From JBBDMU01 sp040905685 (GTDB lineage: Bacteria; Bacteroidota; Rhodothermia; Balneolales; Natronogracilivirgulaceae): a stretch of DNA of 64,000 nucleotides. Under the pieces are notes generated by a model. It saw only the letters and a list, made by a program, of their open reading frames with translations. It had not been told where the DNA came from and ran no database searches. The position numbers and the translations under genes were made by a program. How positions within the stretch are numbered: the stretch's first letter is position 1; the number at the start of each line of letters is the position of its first letter. Below, in pieces: positions 53,612 through 63,793 of the stretch. Location: positions 12,569 to 76,568 of the forward strand of contig JBBDRB010000101.1 in assembly GCA_040905685.1 (NCBI GenBank), read 5' to 3'.

Positions 53612-54387
53612 ACGTTTGCCTTTCCTTAAATAACAGCCATATTGCCGCCACGCCGATCCTTTTGTTATTGGCCGTACTGAGCGGATGTGCACCCACTGCC
53701 GTGGTCGTGGATGATCAGGATTATCGCGTTACCGAATTGTCGGCGGCCCGCATCATGGATCAGATCCCTAATTACGATCCGCCGCTGACGGCTGTGGAAG
53801 GCCGGGCCCGGGCACAAATCAGCCGTCCGGGAGAGAGTGAGCGTGCAACGGTATATTTCACCTCCGACCGGGAGTCGAGCCTGTTGCGCATTCGCAATCA
53901 ACTGGGCATGGAAGGCGGGCGGGTCCTGAGCCGCCAGGATTCAGTGACCCTTTATAACCGGATTGATGAATACGCCCAGCGGTTTTCCGTTGAGGATGCC
54001 CAATATTATTACATGAATGGGATGATGGCCATGAATTTAGTGGAGATACTGAATCCGGATTTAAGGTTGTTTGAGGTCCGGCGGGTATTTGCCAGCGAGG
54101 ATCAGTATATGCTGGTCATGGATGACGGAACCCGGCTGTTTTTGGACCGGGATGAACTGTTCATTACCCGGATTGAATACCCTGCGCAATCTCCCGGCGA
54201 ATTTTCCATATTTATATTCCGTGATCATGCCATGATCAGCGGTTATCAGCTGCCCCGCCGGGTCCAAATTTTGAGTTTGGATCAGGAATCCAATATCTTT
54301 TTGTTGATTCGCTCGTTGGAGGTTAATCCATCCAATCTGGATTTTGACCTGGAATTGCCTGAAGAAATACACCTAGAGCGTCTATGA
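53608..54387 (+). CDS. DUF4292/LolB-like lipoprotein
   Basis: The 259-residue protein begins with a lipoprotein signal (LLLLAVLSGC). The core has the LolB-like antiparallel barrel look of DUF4292: AVEGRARAQISRPGESERA, SSLLRIRNQLGMEGGRVL, DSVTLYNRIDEYAQRFSVED, then PRRVQILSLDQESNIFL. The start is TTG at 53608, overlapping the TPR stop. Its stop overlaps the EnvC start (ATGA). In this lineage it may act in lipoprotein or lipid sorting at the outer membrane, though this is not shown by sequence alone. Confidence 0.83.
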   Translation: MNVCLSLNNSHIAATPILLLLAVLSGCAPTAVVVDDQDYRVTELSAARIMDQIPNYDPPLTAVEGRARAQISRPGESERATVYFTSDRESSLLRIRNQLGMEGGRVLSRQDSVTLYNRIDEYAQRFSVEDAQYYYMNGMMAMNLVEILNPDLRLFEVRRVFASEDQYMLVMDDGTRLFLDRDELFITRIEYPAQSPGEFSIFIFRDHAMISGYQLPRRVQILSLDQESNIFLLIRSLEVNPSNLDFDLELPEEIHLERL

Positions 54388-55715
54388 AACTTTTTTACTA
54401 TCCGGGCTTAATCGTTTTTCTGCTGTTTGCTTCCGGGAATCCGGCCATGGGCCAGGACTACAGCCGGATGCGTCAGGAGTTGCAGGAGCAGCAGCAACGG
54501 GCGCGGTCGAACATCGACAACCTGCGCAAGCAGATCGAAACCATCGAAAGGCAGATCAGCCAGACCGGAGATGAATACACGCGCGTCTTTCAGGATTACC
54601 AGAACCTGGAAAGAGAGATTGCCCTGAGAGACGAGGTCATCGTCAACCTGGAGGAAGAAGGCCGTCACCTGATCAGGGAAATAGACATTAACCGTCAGTC
54701 CATCAACGAACTGACGGAAGATCTGCAGACGCTGATCGAGACCTATCAGAACACGCTTGCCTATTTGTATAAAAGTGGCCGCATTCCCGACATGGCGTTG
54801 CTTTTTACCGCCGAATCGATCAACCAGATGCTGATACGCTCGTATTTTCTGAACAAATTTCAGGAATACAGGAATCGGCAGGCTGATCAGATCACCGAAG
54901 CACAGGAAGAGCTGGAAGCGACGAGAGGCGATCTGTTGTCCAACCTGGGCAAGAACGATGATCTTCTGGGTGAAAAACAGACCGAACAGAACAGGCTGCA
55001 GGAAAGAAAGGAGCAGTTACAGGAAATCGTTGAACTGGCCCGGCATGATGTTAATGCACTCAGCGACGAAAAGTCGTCTAAAGAGTCTGAGCTCAGAGAA
55101 CTGGAAAGTACATTTAATGAACTGCTGGAGGAAGAAGCCAGGGTAAGGGAAGCAGAAAGCAACCGCCTTCGCCAGATTGAAGCCGAACGAAGACGACGGC
55201 TGGCAGAAGCGGAAGATGCCGGAGATGAAGCAGCCATTGCCCGTTATTCTGCCCCGGTACGATCGGCCAGCCTGCCCTCTGAAGAGGATTTTGCCGTACT
55301 GGAAGAATCCTTCGGCAGTGCAAAAGGCAATATGCCCTGGCCCGTGGAATACGGGGCCATTTCTGCCCGGTTTGGAAATAAGGTAAATCCCCTGTATGGG
55401 ACCGAAGTCAATAATCCGGGGGTGGAAATAGCGACCGAAGCCCGGAGCCCCGTACGGGTCGTGCACGAGGGGTTTGTGTATGCCGTAAGATCGTTGCCCG
55501 GATTCGGGACCTGCATCTTCGTCAAGCATGGCCGTTATATCACCGTATACGGAAATCTAAGTGAGGTCCGCGTGAGAAGGGAAACGACCCTTCAGGCCGG
55601 GGATATCATTGCACTTTCAGGGGATGACAATTCGCTGAAGGGACAGGCGTTATTTTTTATGGTGAGAGAGGGAGACATGAACCTGGATCCCGAGCAATGG
55701 ATCACCAGAAATTAA
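54384..55715 (+). CDS. EnvC-like murein hydrolase activator (degenerate LytM)
   Basis: The 443-residue protein has a signal peptide (ending PAMGQD), a long coiled coil (about 30-290, rich in Gln, Glu and Arg), and a C-terminal LytM/M23 domain (about 320-440: ISARFGNKVNPLYGTEVNNPG). The zinc ligands H-x-x-x-D and H-x-H are not conserved: the normal H-x-G-x-D reads N-x-x-G-x-E, and the last pair reads VYGNL. EnvC also lacks these ligands and works by activating amidases. It therefore probably controls cell separation, coupled to the two lipoproteins upstream. Confidence 0.88.
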   Translation: MKLFYYPGLIVFLLFASGNPAMGQDYSRMRQELQEQQQRARSNIDNLRKQIETIERQISQTGDEYTRVFQDYQNLEREIALRDEVIVNLEEEGRHLIREIDINRQSINELTEDLQTLIETYQNTLAYLYKSGRIPDMALLFTAESINQMLIRSYFLNKFQEYRNRQADQITEAQEELEATRGDLLSNLGKNDDLLGEKQTEQNRLQERKEQLQEIVELARHDVNALSDEKSSKESELRELESTFNELLEEEARVREAESNRLRQIEAERRRRLAEAEDAGDEAAIARYSAPVRSASLPSEEDFAVLEESFGSAKGNMPWPVEYGAISARFGNKVNPLYGTEVNNPGVEIATEARSPVRVVHEGFVYAVRSLPGFGTCIFVKHGRYITVYGNLSEVRVRRETTLQAGDIIALSGDDNSLKGQALFFMVREGDMNLDPEQWITRN

Positions 55716-55771
55716 CCTATGCCCGCTCTTTACCCTACTGACCATACACACCTATGTAATCTGAGATTATA

Positions 55772-56230
55772 ATGGAGAGCCTGCCCAGAGCCTTTGCGTA
55801 TACCAGCGCAGCGTTATTAATTGGAGTGATCGTCTATATGTTCACCCAAAATATCATACAATACGTAAATCAGCCCGGACTGGCGGGGATTGTGTTTTCT
55901 TTGGGATTTTTGCTGTTCTATCTGAATATAAATTATCTTCTCGGGAAACGGTTCACACGCAGAACGATCGATATGGAAAACTTCCCCTACATGATGTCGA
56001 TTTTCCTGATTTTGCCTGCACTGGCCTTGTCCGTAATGACCGGACGTTTCCTGACGTCCTGGCATCAGGCATTTTATATACTGATCATTTTTATGGGCAG
56101 CCTGCTGGGAGCCTCGATGGGCATAAAAAAAGGGCTTAAGATCAGGAAGCAAGCCTATAAAGAAAGCTTTAATCACCCCGATATTCCGGAGGATCTCCGT
56201 AGTGCGAAGGAAAGGCTAAGCAATAACTAA
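55772..56230 (+). CDS. Uncharacterised four-helix membrane protein
   Basis: The 152-residue protein has about four hydrophobic helices (around residues 8-28, 34-55, 74-93 and 98-118) and a basic, hydrophilic C-terminal tail (KKGLKIRKQAYKES then DIPEDLRSAKERLSNN). No family is recognised. It lies between the EnvC-like gene and the GNAT-nitrilase gene, with 56- and 38-base gaps, and may belong to either transcript. Confidence 0.65.
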   Translation: MESLPRAFAYTSAALLIGVIVYMFTQNIIQYVNQPGLAGIVFSLGFLLFYLNINYLLGKRFTRRTIDMENFPYMMSIFLILPALALSVMTGRFLTSWHQAFYILIIFMGSLLGASMGIKKGLKIRKQAYKESFNHPDIPEDLRSAKERLSNN

Positions 56231-56268
56231 TTGCGGCCTTAAAACCAGAATCAGAAAGACCGGAAACC

Positions 56269-57861
56269 ATGCCAATCACTCCAAGCCTTGAATTAAGACC
56301 CTTTGAAAAAACCGATTATAAATTGCTTAAAGAATTGCAGCTAAAGTGTTTTCCCAAGATGAAAACCTATACGCAGGCGCAGTTCCGTTCGCAATTGAAA
56401 CAGTTTCCGGAAGGGCAGCTGGGGGTGTTCTTCGGAGACAAGCTCATTGGTTCCGGCAGCAGTCTGATATTAGATCTCGATGAATATTCCAAAGACCATA
56501 CCTGGGGAGAAATTGCGGATGACGGTTACATTCGCAATCACGACCCGGAAGGGGATACCCTGTACGGAATAGAGGTGATGGTGGATCCGGAATTCCGGGA
56601 AATGAAAATAGGGCGCAGGATCTATGATGCCCGCAAGGAGCTATGTGTACGCCTGAACCTGAAGCGCATTCTGATAGGTGGAAGGGTGCCGAATTATCAC
56701 CGTTATCAGCAGGAAATGAGCGTCTACGAATATGTCCGTTCGGTAACCAGCAAGAAGATCTATGACCCGGTCATGACGTTTCAGCTTCAGAACGGGATGA
56801 TCGTAAAACGGGTAATCTCAAACTATCTGGATGAAGATCATGAATCGTGCGGCTTTGCCACGCTTATGGAATGGGTGAACCTTGAATATCAGCAGCAGGC
56901 GCCGAAAAGAAAGGTCTCATCCCTGCCGGTCAGGATTTGCTGCGTCCAGTATCAAATGCGGAAAATCGAAAGCTTTGGCGATTTTGCCCGGCAGGTGGAG
57001 TATTTCGTTGATGTGGCCTCGGAATACAAAAGCGACTTCGCCCTTTTTCCCGAACTTCTTACTACCCAGTTGCTGAGTTTTGAGGAAGAAAAACGTCCGG
57101 GTCAGGCCGCCCGCGAACTGACGAAGTTCACTGGGCAGTATGTTGATTTTTTTACCGATATGGCCATTAGCTATAATGTAAACATTATTGGCGGCTCACA
57201 TTTCACCCTGGAAGAGGACAACGTTTTTAACGTTTCCTATCTTTTTCGCAGGGATGGTACCGTGGACAAGCAATATAAAATTCATGTCACACCCAGTGAA
57301 AGCCTGTGGTGGGGAGTGCAGCCGGGCTCGGTTCCCAAAGTTTTTGATACGGATCGTGGCAAAATTGCCATAAACGTGTGCTACGATGTAGAATTCCCGG
57401 AACTGGCGAGGTATGCCGTGGACCGGGGCGCCCAGATCCTGTTCGTACCCTACTGCACCGACGAGCGGCATGGATTTACACGGGTCAGAACCTGCGCACA
57501 GGCCCGTGCCATCGAGAACCAGCTTTACGTGGCCATGGCCGGCACCACAGGGAATATACCCTCGGTGGAGAATATGGCCATACAGTATGCCCAGTCCGCC
57601 ATATTCACTCCCTCGGATTTTAATTTTGCCCGTGACGGCATCGCTGCCGTTGCCGAGGAGAATGCGGAGATGGTGGTCATCGCCGACGTTGACCTTGAAG
57701 TGCTCCGCCGCTCCCGGCATTCCGGTACGGTAACGCCCCTGAAGGACAGGCGGTCGGATCTGTATTCGCTTACATTTGCGGATAAGGACGAATATGACAT
57801 GGTCCTCAAAAAGATAGGATCGGAAGCCGCCGACGCTGCCAATATGAACGTAACAGGATAG
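56269..57861 (+). CDS. Bifunctional GNAT acetyltransferase-nitrilase fusion
   Basis: Residues about 6-215 are a GNAT-like acetyltransferase domain (LRPFEKTDYKLLKELQLKCF, IEVMVDPEFREMKIGRRIYD). Residues about 225-520 are a carbon-nitrogen hydrolase. Its catalytic triad is visible as Glu in FALFPELLTTQ, Lys in KQYKIHVTPSE and Cys in NVCYDVEFPELARYA. A second conserved element is IENQLYVAMAGTTGN. The fusion is known in many bacteria but its substrate is not. No signal peptide exists, so it is cytoplasmic. It could process an N-acylated amide. Confidence 0.9.
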   Translation: MPITPSLELRPFEKTDYKLLKELQLKCFPKMKTYTQAQFRSQLKQFPEGQLGVFFGDKLIGSGSSLILDLDEYSKDHTWGEIADDGYIRNHDPEGDTLYGIEVMVDPEFREMKIGRRIYDARKELCVRLNLKRILIGGRVPNYHRYQQEMSVYEYVRSVTSKKIYDPVMTFQLQNGMIVKRVISNYLDEDHESCGFATLMEWVNLEYQQQAPKRKVSSLPVRICCVQYQMRKIESFGDFARQVEYFVDVASEYKSDFALFPELLTTQLLSFEEEKRPGQAARELTKFTGQYVDFFTDMAISYNVNIIGGSHFTLEEDNVFNVSYLFRRDGTVDKQYKIHVTPSESLWWGVQPGSVPKVFDTDRGKIAINVCYDVEFPELARYAVDRGAQILFVPYCTDERHGFTRVRTCAQARAIENQLYVAMAGTTGNIPSVENMAIQYAQSAIFTPSDFNFARDGIAAVAEENAEMVVIADVDLEVLRRSRHSGTVTPLKDRRSDLYSLTFADKDEYDMVLKKIGSEAADAANMNVTG

Positions 57862-58242
57862 GTTTTTTTGGTGTCCTTATCATGAAAACCTTTTCCTTTT
57901 TATGTTTTAAGGAATACATCATAAAACGAAGAAGATGCCGGCAATGTACTTTTTTGTTTAATCATATCTAAATATAAAAATACATATTGATCGGCAAATG
58001 TATTTATATCTGATTATACCCCAATATGTTAGCATTCCAAATAAAGGGGAGTAAAAAATTCAGTTCCCTCTTATTAGAGATTTTTAAAAAATAGTTGACA
58101 TTAAGAAAATTATTTTACTATTTAGGCTGAGTTATGGTATCGTTTTCATAAACTACAACAAGATTACCCATAAGGTTGCAAACCTATGCGCTTTATTTTC
58201 GAAATGGTAAAGATTTCAACTTAAAAATAAACCTATGAACTT
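57862..58242 (+). promoter_or_regulatory. Upstream region of the SusC locus with a candidate promoter
   Basis: This AT-rich, roughly 380-base region precedes susC. TTGACA (58095-58100) followed by TACTATTT (58116-58123) could be a sigma-70-type promoter, though the spacing is short of the ideal. A small hairpin, AGGTT-GCA-AACCT (58073+100 to 58185), lies nearer the start. At its left end, GGTTTT (57861-57866) and AAAACC (57885-57890) followed by TTTTCC could end the nitrilase transcript. No coding sequence was seen here. Confidence 0.35.
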
Positions 58243-61200
58243 ATGAAATTAGCCACGATAAATTTAAACGTTTTAAAACTGGCCTGTCTGGCGCTTTTAT
58301 TATGCCTGACCGCGGGTATGGTGCAAGCCCAAACCGTGAGCGGCCTTGTTACCGACGCAAACACCGGCGAAGCTTTGCCGGGTGTAAATATACTCGTTCA
58401 GGGAACGACTACAGGTACTGCAACCGATGTTGACGGACGCTTTCAAATGATTGTGCCCTCCCTCGAATCAACACTTATTTTTTCTTACATCGGCTATGTC
58501 CGCCAGGAAGTAGGCATTGACGGCAGATCCGTTCTTAACGTTGAAATGAGTTCTCAACAGGTAATCGGTGAAGAGCTTGTCGTTATCGGATATGGAACTC
58601 AGCGCAGGGTTGACGTCACCGGATCAATCGGTTCTGTCGGCAATATGGATTTCAACCAGGGGGTTAACAACTCACCGGAACAGATCATGCAGGGTAAAAT
58701 TGCCGGTGTCAATATTACCACACAAAGTGGACAGCCGGGAGCCAAGCAGACGATAACCATACGGGGTCCCGGTACGCTCCGTACTGGAAGCGGCCCGCTT
58801 TATGTAATTGACGGCGTGGCGATCGACAACTCCGATACGGCTCCCGAAGGCGCCGGCTTTGGCATGTCCAGTTCATCGGCTACCAATCCACTGGCCGGTT
58901 TGAACCCAAAAGACATTGAATCGATCGACGTATTGAAAGACGCTTCGGCCACGGCCATTTATGGATCCCGTGGGTCCAACGGCGTTATTCTCATCACCAC
59001 CAGGACGGGGGAATCCGGTGCGTCCCAGTTCAGCTATTCAAGCAATCTAAGCGTCTCCAGTATAGGCAACAGGCTGGATATGCTGAGCCCTGATGAATTT
59101 GCCGATTTCCAGAACAGCCGGGGTGCAGGTCATCTCGATAGTGGAGCCCGCACCAATTTTTTAGATGAGATATTACGCACAGGAGTCTCCCATGATCAGT
59201 CATTATCTCTTAGCGGCGGTACGGAATCTTCGACTTACTATGCATCAGCGAACTTCTCCGAACAGGAAGGGATCATAAAAAGCAGTGATATAGAACGCTA
59301 CGGCGGACGGCTGCGCCTGAATCAGCGCTTTCTGGACAACCGTATAAATATCGGGTTAAACCTTGCTGCCAACCGTACAAATACCAATTTTACGCCCATT
59401 GGCAATAATCCCGGAGTATCGGGAGATATGCTTACAGCAGCCCTGACGCTCAACCCAACCTACCCGACCCATAATTCCGACGGTTCGCTTTTTGTAACAA
59501 CCGACCAAAATATGAATCCTCTGCAAGCCCTGGAATTCATATCCAATTTTTCAGAGGTGACACGGGTTCTTGGAAACCTGGAAGCAAGCTTCGAACTCGC
59601 CAGGGGACTGGAATACCGGGTGAATGTTGCCGTTGACAATTCAGACGGGCACCAGGTTTCGGAGGTCGCGCGCCATGGTATCTTCAGGATTGAAAACCCT
59701 GAAGGCCGGTATGTTGACGGCAGACGTGAGAACAGCAATTTCCAGACGGAAAGCACTTTGAACTATGTGTTCGGTTTGGATGACCATAGTTTCAATCTTC
59801 TGGGCGGTTTTTCCTATCAAAATCTTACCTTCAGGGGCAGATCCTTCAGCGTTAATGAATTCTCAACCACTGAAATAAGAGCCTATGATAATCCCGGTAT
59901 CGGTAACCGCCTGCTGATCGGTGAAAACCGGCCAAGCGGATTCGCCTCTCAAAATGAGCTTCAGTCATTCTTTGGCCGGGCAAATTACGATTATATGGGC
60001 CGGTATTCCCTTACGGCCACCCTCAGGGCTGACGGGTCTTCCCGGTTCGGAGATAATAATAAATACGGATACTTTCCTTCTTTTGCTGCCGGCTGGCAGG
60101 TCTCCGAGGAAAGCTTCATGGATAATGTGGAGGCCGTGAGCAACCTGAGGCTGAGGGCCGGATGGGGGTTGAGCGGCAACCAGGAAATACCCAATGGCAT
60201 CACCCAGCAACTTCTTAATGTGGGTTCAGGAGGCGGTTCGGGCCATGAACTCGTGCCGGGCATCATTACCCCGGGTATTACCTTTGTCCGGACCCACAAC
60301 CCCGATCTCCAGTGGGAGGTATCCAGGCAGACCAATATCGGGGTTGATTTCGGTTTCCTGGGGGATGCACTTTATGGTACAGTTGATCTTTTCCGCAAAG
60401 TTTCAACCGACATTCTTTTCGAAAGTTCAGCCGGTGTCGATCCGATCGCCCCGACTTCTTCATTCTGGAGCAATTTAGACATGGAGATCGTCAACCAGGG
60501 AGCCGAGATGGCATTGGGCTTCCGGAAAAATATTGGACGTGATTTCCGGTTTGATATCAACAGCAATCTCACCTTCCTGAAAAATGAGGTGCGTGACCTG
60601 CCGGTTTCCCAGATCCTTACCGGTTCCATATCCGGACAGGGCCTTTCCGGTGAAAGAGTACAGGCCATTTTGAATAACCAGCCCATTGGTACCTTTTATC
60701 TGCTGGAATGGGAGGGGCTTGATGCCGACGGGATTAATATTTTCCGGGATGTTGACGGCGACGGCAACATTACCAATGCAGACCGGGTCAACGCTGGAAG
60801 CGCTATCCCGGATATGACCTACGGCATTTCCACCTTCTTTGGATACCGCAATTTTGACCTCCGGGCTAATTTTAACGGGGTTACCGGTAATAAGATCTAC
60901 TGGAACGACCAAAACGGCCGCTTCACCATGCCTCAGCTGATTGGCGGAAATAATATTGCAAGAATAGGATATGATCTGACCGAGTCGTCAAGCAATTCTG
61001 CGGCCGCTTCAACCCGCTTTTTGCATGACGGAAGCTTTTTCCGGCTAAATAATGTCACTTTGGGGTATAACGTAAATGCCTCCAGATATTTAGAATTCCT
61101 CAGAGAGTTGAGGTTTTCTGTAACCGGACAAAATCTGTTCACGGTCACCGATTATCCCGGTTTCGATCCGGAAGTAGATACGCCACGGTCCGTTGGCGGC

Positions 61201-61278
61201 GTCACCGCCTCGGGGATCGATGCCTCACGATATCCGACGGCCCGGTCGATAATATTCGCCATAAACGTAGCATTTTAA
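58243..61278 (+). CDS. SusC/RagA-type TonB-linked outer-membrane transporter
   Basis: The 1011-residue protein has a signal peptide (ending GMVQAQ), a carboxypeptidase-like regulatory domain (about 31-105, VSGLVTDANTGEALPGVNIL), a TonB-linked plug (VIGYGTQRRVDVTGSIGSV, then AGVNITTQSGQPGAKQTITI and IYGSRGSNGVILITTRTG, SusC signatures), and a long beta-barrel ending FAINVAF. It takes up a glycan or oligosaccharide across the outer membrane with the SusD partner 22 bases downstream. The substrate cannot be read from sequence, but a DUF1080 3-keto-glycoside hydrolase follows. Confidence 0.96.
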   Translation: MKLATINLNVLKLACLALLLCLTAGMVQAQTVSGLVTDANTGEALPGVNILVQGTTTGTATDVDGRFQMIVPSLESTLIFSYIGYVRQEVGIDGRSVLNVEMSSQQVIGEELVVIGYGTQRRVDVTGSIGSVGNMDFNQGVNNSPEQIMQGKIAGVNITTQSGQPGAKQTITIRGPGTLRTGSGPLYVIDGVAIDNSDTAPEGAGFGMSSSSATNPLAGLNPKDIESIDVLKDASATAIYGSRGSNGVILITTRTGESGASQFSYSSNLSVSSIGNRLDMLSPDEFADFQNSRGAGHLDSGARTNFLDEILRTGVSHDQSLSLSGGTESSTYYASANFSEQEGIIKSSDIERYGGRLRLNQRFLDNRINIGLNLAANRTNTNFTPIGNNPGVSGDMLTAALTLNPTYPTHNSDGSLFVTTDQNMNPLQALEFISNFSEVTRVLGNLEASFELARGLEYRVNVAVDNSDGHQVSEVARHGIFRIENPEGRYVDGRRENSNFQTESTLNYVFGLDDHSFNLLGGFSYQNLTFRGRSFSVNEFSTTEIRAYDNPGIGNRLLIGENRPSGFASQNELQSFFGRANYDYMGRYSLTATLRADGSSRFGDNNKYGYFPSFAAGWQVSEESFMDNVEAVSNLRLRAGWGLSGNQEIPNGITQQLLNVGSGGGSGHELVPGIITPGITFVRTHNPDLQWEVSRQTNIGVDFGFLGDALYGTVDLFRKVSTDILFESSAGVDPIAPTSSFWSNLDMEIVNQGAEMALGFRKNIGRDFRFDINSNLTFLKNEVRDLPVSQILTGSISGQGLSGERVQAILNNQPIGTFYLLEWEGLDADGINIFRDVDGDGNITNADRVNAGSAIPDMTYGISTFFGYRNFDLRANFNGVTGNKIYWNDQNGRFTMPQLIGGNNIARIGYDLTESSSNSAAASTRFLHDGSFFRLNNVTLGYNVNASRYLEFLRELRFSVTGQNLFTVTDYPGFDPEVDTPRSVGGVTASGIDASRYPTARSIIFAINVAF

Positions 61279-61299
61279 CATTTTAAATTAGGTAAAGAC

Positions 61300-62952
61300 A
61301 TGAAAAAATTAATATATCTAATAACTATACTGGGTACGGCGGGTTTAATGCACTCCTGTACCGATCTTACCGAAACGGTGAAAGATACCGCCCTCGGGCA
61401 GGATGTGCTGAATCAGCCTAACGCTGCCGAGCAAACCCTGGCCCCGGTCTATGCCGGAATGGGGACTATGATGTCGTCCCATTCCTGGCTGAATAACCTT
61501 CAGAGCATGTCATCCTATGAACAAATCACTCCCTTCCGGGGTGGAACCGACTGGTTCGACGGTGGTCGGTTCATTGAAATGCATCAACATACCTGGGCCC
61601 CCTCTCATGTTTCGGTCATAGAAACCTGGGGTGGTGCTACCCAGGGCGTGGCCCGTTCGGCCATTGCAGAGAAGACCATGAATGATATTGGTGGATCCGA
61701 CCTGTTTAAAGCCGAAGCCCGGGGAATGAAAGCCCTGTATAACTACTGGCTGCTGGATCTCTGGGATGTTGCTTTTGATAAGAAGCCGGAAGATGTGGGG
61801 ACCAGCACGTTGTCAACGGTCTTCCGCGGTGCAGCCGCGGTCGATTACCTTATCAGTGAGCTCGATGCCGTTGAATCACAGCTGGCTTCCGTCGGGCAGG
61901 TTGGTGAGACCCGGTTTAACCGCTCTGCCGCCATAGGACTGAAAGCGCGACTGTTGCTTAACAAGGGCGTTTATGCCGACCGTCTTGCTGCCAGCCATAC
62001 CCATGATACCGCCGATCTGAACGCGGTGATTGACTTAACCACCGAGCTTATTGATTCCGGTGATTTCCAGCTGGAGGATGATAATTATTTCAATATGTTT
62101 GGTTTAGAGAATGAGGGCCATCCGGAGCTCATCTTTGCCCACAGGCAAAACGCCAACGCCGGAGGCAATGGCAGTTTGGCCTGGTTCCAGACTTCCCGTA
62201 ACCGGTACCGTTCGCCCAATACCCTGGCAAATGGATCAGATGGCGCAGCCATGACCGAGGAGTTTTATGACCTTTGGGAAGGCGAACGGGATGATCCGCG
62301 TTATTTCCGCCGGAATATACCGGATGCCGGTTCTGTCGCCGATGAGGATTTTCGCTGGAATCGCGGCGTGCAGATTGGCCAGCAGTATGGCATTATACGG
62401 GCCGGTGACGGCTATATGAGAGATGGCAACGGTGACCTGGAGATCCATCCCATAGTCGACCTTGCCCGGAGCGGCAACAGTCTGATCTATACCCGTGAAG
62501 TCGGCATAGAAGGCGATAACGGCCATACAGCCGGTGCCCGGGTTATCAAGTGGGACCTGGATCCGACGACCCCTTCCCGAAGCACTTCCAATATTAATAT
62601 GGGTTGGCTGCGTCTGGGTGAAGTCTATCTCATGCGTGCCGAAGCCTATGCCAGGCTGGATAACTGGAATGATGCGCTTGACGATATAAATGATCTGCGT
62701 GAGGCACGGGGAGCCCGTCAGCTTGATGCCAATGAACTCACTACCCTGGATGATCTGGAAAAGGAATGGTATTTTGAGATGTACCATGAACACTGGACAC
62801 GAACCATACAGATCCGCTTTGGCAAGTGGGAAAATACCTGGAGGGACAAAAACTCAACGAACCCAATCAGGAGGCTGTTTCCGATACCTCAGGATGCTAT
62901 TGATGCCGCCCAGGTTCAACCTGGTTATCTGACACAAAATCCGGGTTATTAA
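61300..62952 (+). CDS. SusD/RagB-family surface lipoprotein
   Basis: The 550-residue protein starts with a lipoprotein signal (MKKLIYLITILGTAGLMHSC, Cys20). It has the helical TPR-like scaffold of SusD: ARGMKALYNYWLLDLWDVAF, YLISELDAVESQLASVG, NRSAAIGLKARLLLNKG, and the C-terminal LGEVYLMRAEAYARLDNW, DLREARGARQL, and PIPQDAIDAAQVQPGYLTQN. It is the glycan-binding lid on the SusC barrel. A strong terminator lies after the stop. Confidence 0.96.
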   Translation: MKKLIYLITILGTAGLMHSCTDLTETVKDTALGQDVLNQPNAAEQTLAPVYAGMGTMMSSHSWLNNLQSMSSYEQITPFRGGTDWFDGGRFIEMHQHTWAPSHVSVIETWGGATQGVARSAIAEKTMNDIGGSDLFKAEARGMKALYNYWLLDLWDVAFDKKPEDVGTSTLSTVFRGAAAVDYLISELDAVESQLASVGQVGETRFNRSAAIGLKARLLLNKGVYADRLAASHTHDTADLNAVIDLTTELIDSGDFQLEDDNYFNMFGLENEGHPELIFAHRQNANAGGNGSLAWFQTSRNRYRSPNTLANGSDGAAMTEEFYDLWEGERDDPRYFRRNIPDAGSVADEDFRWNRGVQIGQQYGIIRAGDGYMRDGNGDLEIHPIVDLARSGNSLIYTREVGIEGDNGHTAGARVIKWDLDPTTPSRSTSNINMGWLRLGEVYLMRAEAYARLDNWNDALDDINDLREARGARQLDANELTTLDDLEKEWYFEMYHEHWTRTIQIRFGKWENTWRDKNSTNPIRRLFPIPQDAIDAAQVQPGYLTQNPGY

Positions 62953-62976
62953 AGGCAGGGATGCTGAAGCTTTCAG

Positions 62977-63035
62977 GCTGTCCGGCAGCGCCTAAATCTT
63001 AGTGGGTTTAGATGTTTACGGGCAGCTTTTTTTTT
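62977..63035 (+). terminator. Intrinsic terminator after susD
   Basis: GCTGTCCG (62977-62984) pairs with CGGGCAGC (63019-63026; one wobble), enclosing a smaller hairpin (CTAAA / TTTAG). Nine T follow (63027-63035). It lies 25 bases after the susD stop and ends 12 bases before the DUF1080 start, so it would limit read-through into that gene. Confidence 0.6.
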
Positions 63036-63046
63036 AAAAAATTCTG

Positions 63047-63793
63047 ATGATCATGAAACCAGTCATTCCTGTTTTATCTCTTATGGTGTCATTTGTCCTG
63101 TTACCCTGGATACAGGCTCCGGCCCAGCATGCCGAATGGGATCCTGAACTTACCGAGCTTTGGGAACCGGTCCCTGGAAGTATTGTTCCGGGTGCCGAAG
63201 GTCTGCCTCCTGCTGATGCAATTATATTATTTGACGGCTCGGGGGTAGGTAGCTGGGAGGGTGGGTCCAAATGGAGCCTCGACAACGGTGTTCTGGTTGC
63301 AGAGCCCGGTACCGGCGGCATTAGGACAAGGCAGGGATTTGGCGATATTCAGCTACACCTTGAATGGCGCATACCGGATGACGTTGACGGTGAGAGCCAG
63401 GAAAGGGGCAATAGCGGCATATTCTTACAGGAACGATATGAGATCCAGATACTGGATTCCTATGAAAATGAAACCTATGTAAATGGTCAGGCCGGTGCTG
63501 TTTACAAGCAGTATCCCCCGCTGGTCAATGCCAGTTTCCCTCCGGGCCGGTGGCAAACTTACGACATCATATTTGAAGCCCCGGTCTTCCGGCAAAATGG
63601 TAAATTGGTAAAGCCGGCCTATATGTCGGTCCTTCACAACGGCATACTCATCCATCACCGGGTCAGGCTTCATGGACCGACTATTTTCAGGGGACTGCCC
63701 GGTTATGAAGCCCATGCAGAAGAATTACCTATTGCTATTCAGGGTTCACGGCACAAACTTGGATTCAGGAATATATGGGTTCGGAAATTATAA
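63047..63793 (+). CDS. Secreted DUF1080 (3-keto-disaccharide hydrolase) protein
   Basis: The 248-residue protein has a signal peptide (ending APAQH) and one DUF1080 concanavalin-like beta-sandwich: IILFDGSGVGSWEGG, WSLDNGVLVAEPGTG, IQLHLEWRIPDD, RGNSGIFLQERYEIQILDSY, AVYKQYPPLVNAS, WQTYDIIFEAP and LGFRNIWVRKL. DUF1080 enzymes split 3-ketoglycosides; they often occur beside SusC/SusD or glucose-oxidoreductase genes. Met3 (63053) could also be the start. It lies just past a terminator. Confidence 0.9.
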   Translation: MIMKPVIPVLSLMVSFVLLPWIQAPAQHAEWDPELTELWEPVPGSIVPGAEGLPPADAIILFDGSGVGSWEGGSKWSLDNGVLVAEPGTGGIRTRQGFGDIQLHLEWRIPDDVDGESQERGNSGIFLQERYEIQILDSYENETYVNGQAGAVYKQYPPLVNASFPPGRWQTYDIIFEAPVFRQNGKLVKPAYMSVLHNGILIHHRVRLHGPTIFRGLPGYEAHAEELPIAIQGSRHKLGFRNIWVRKL

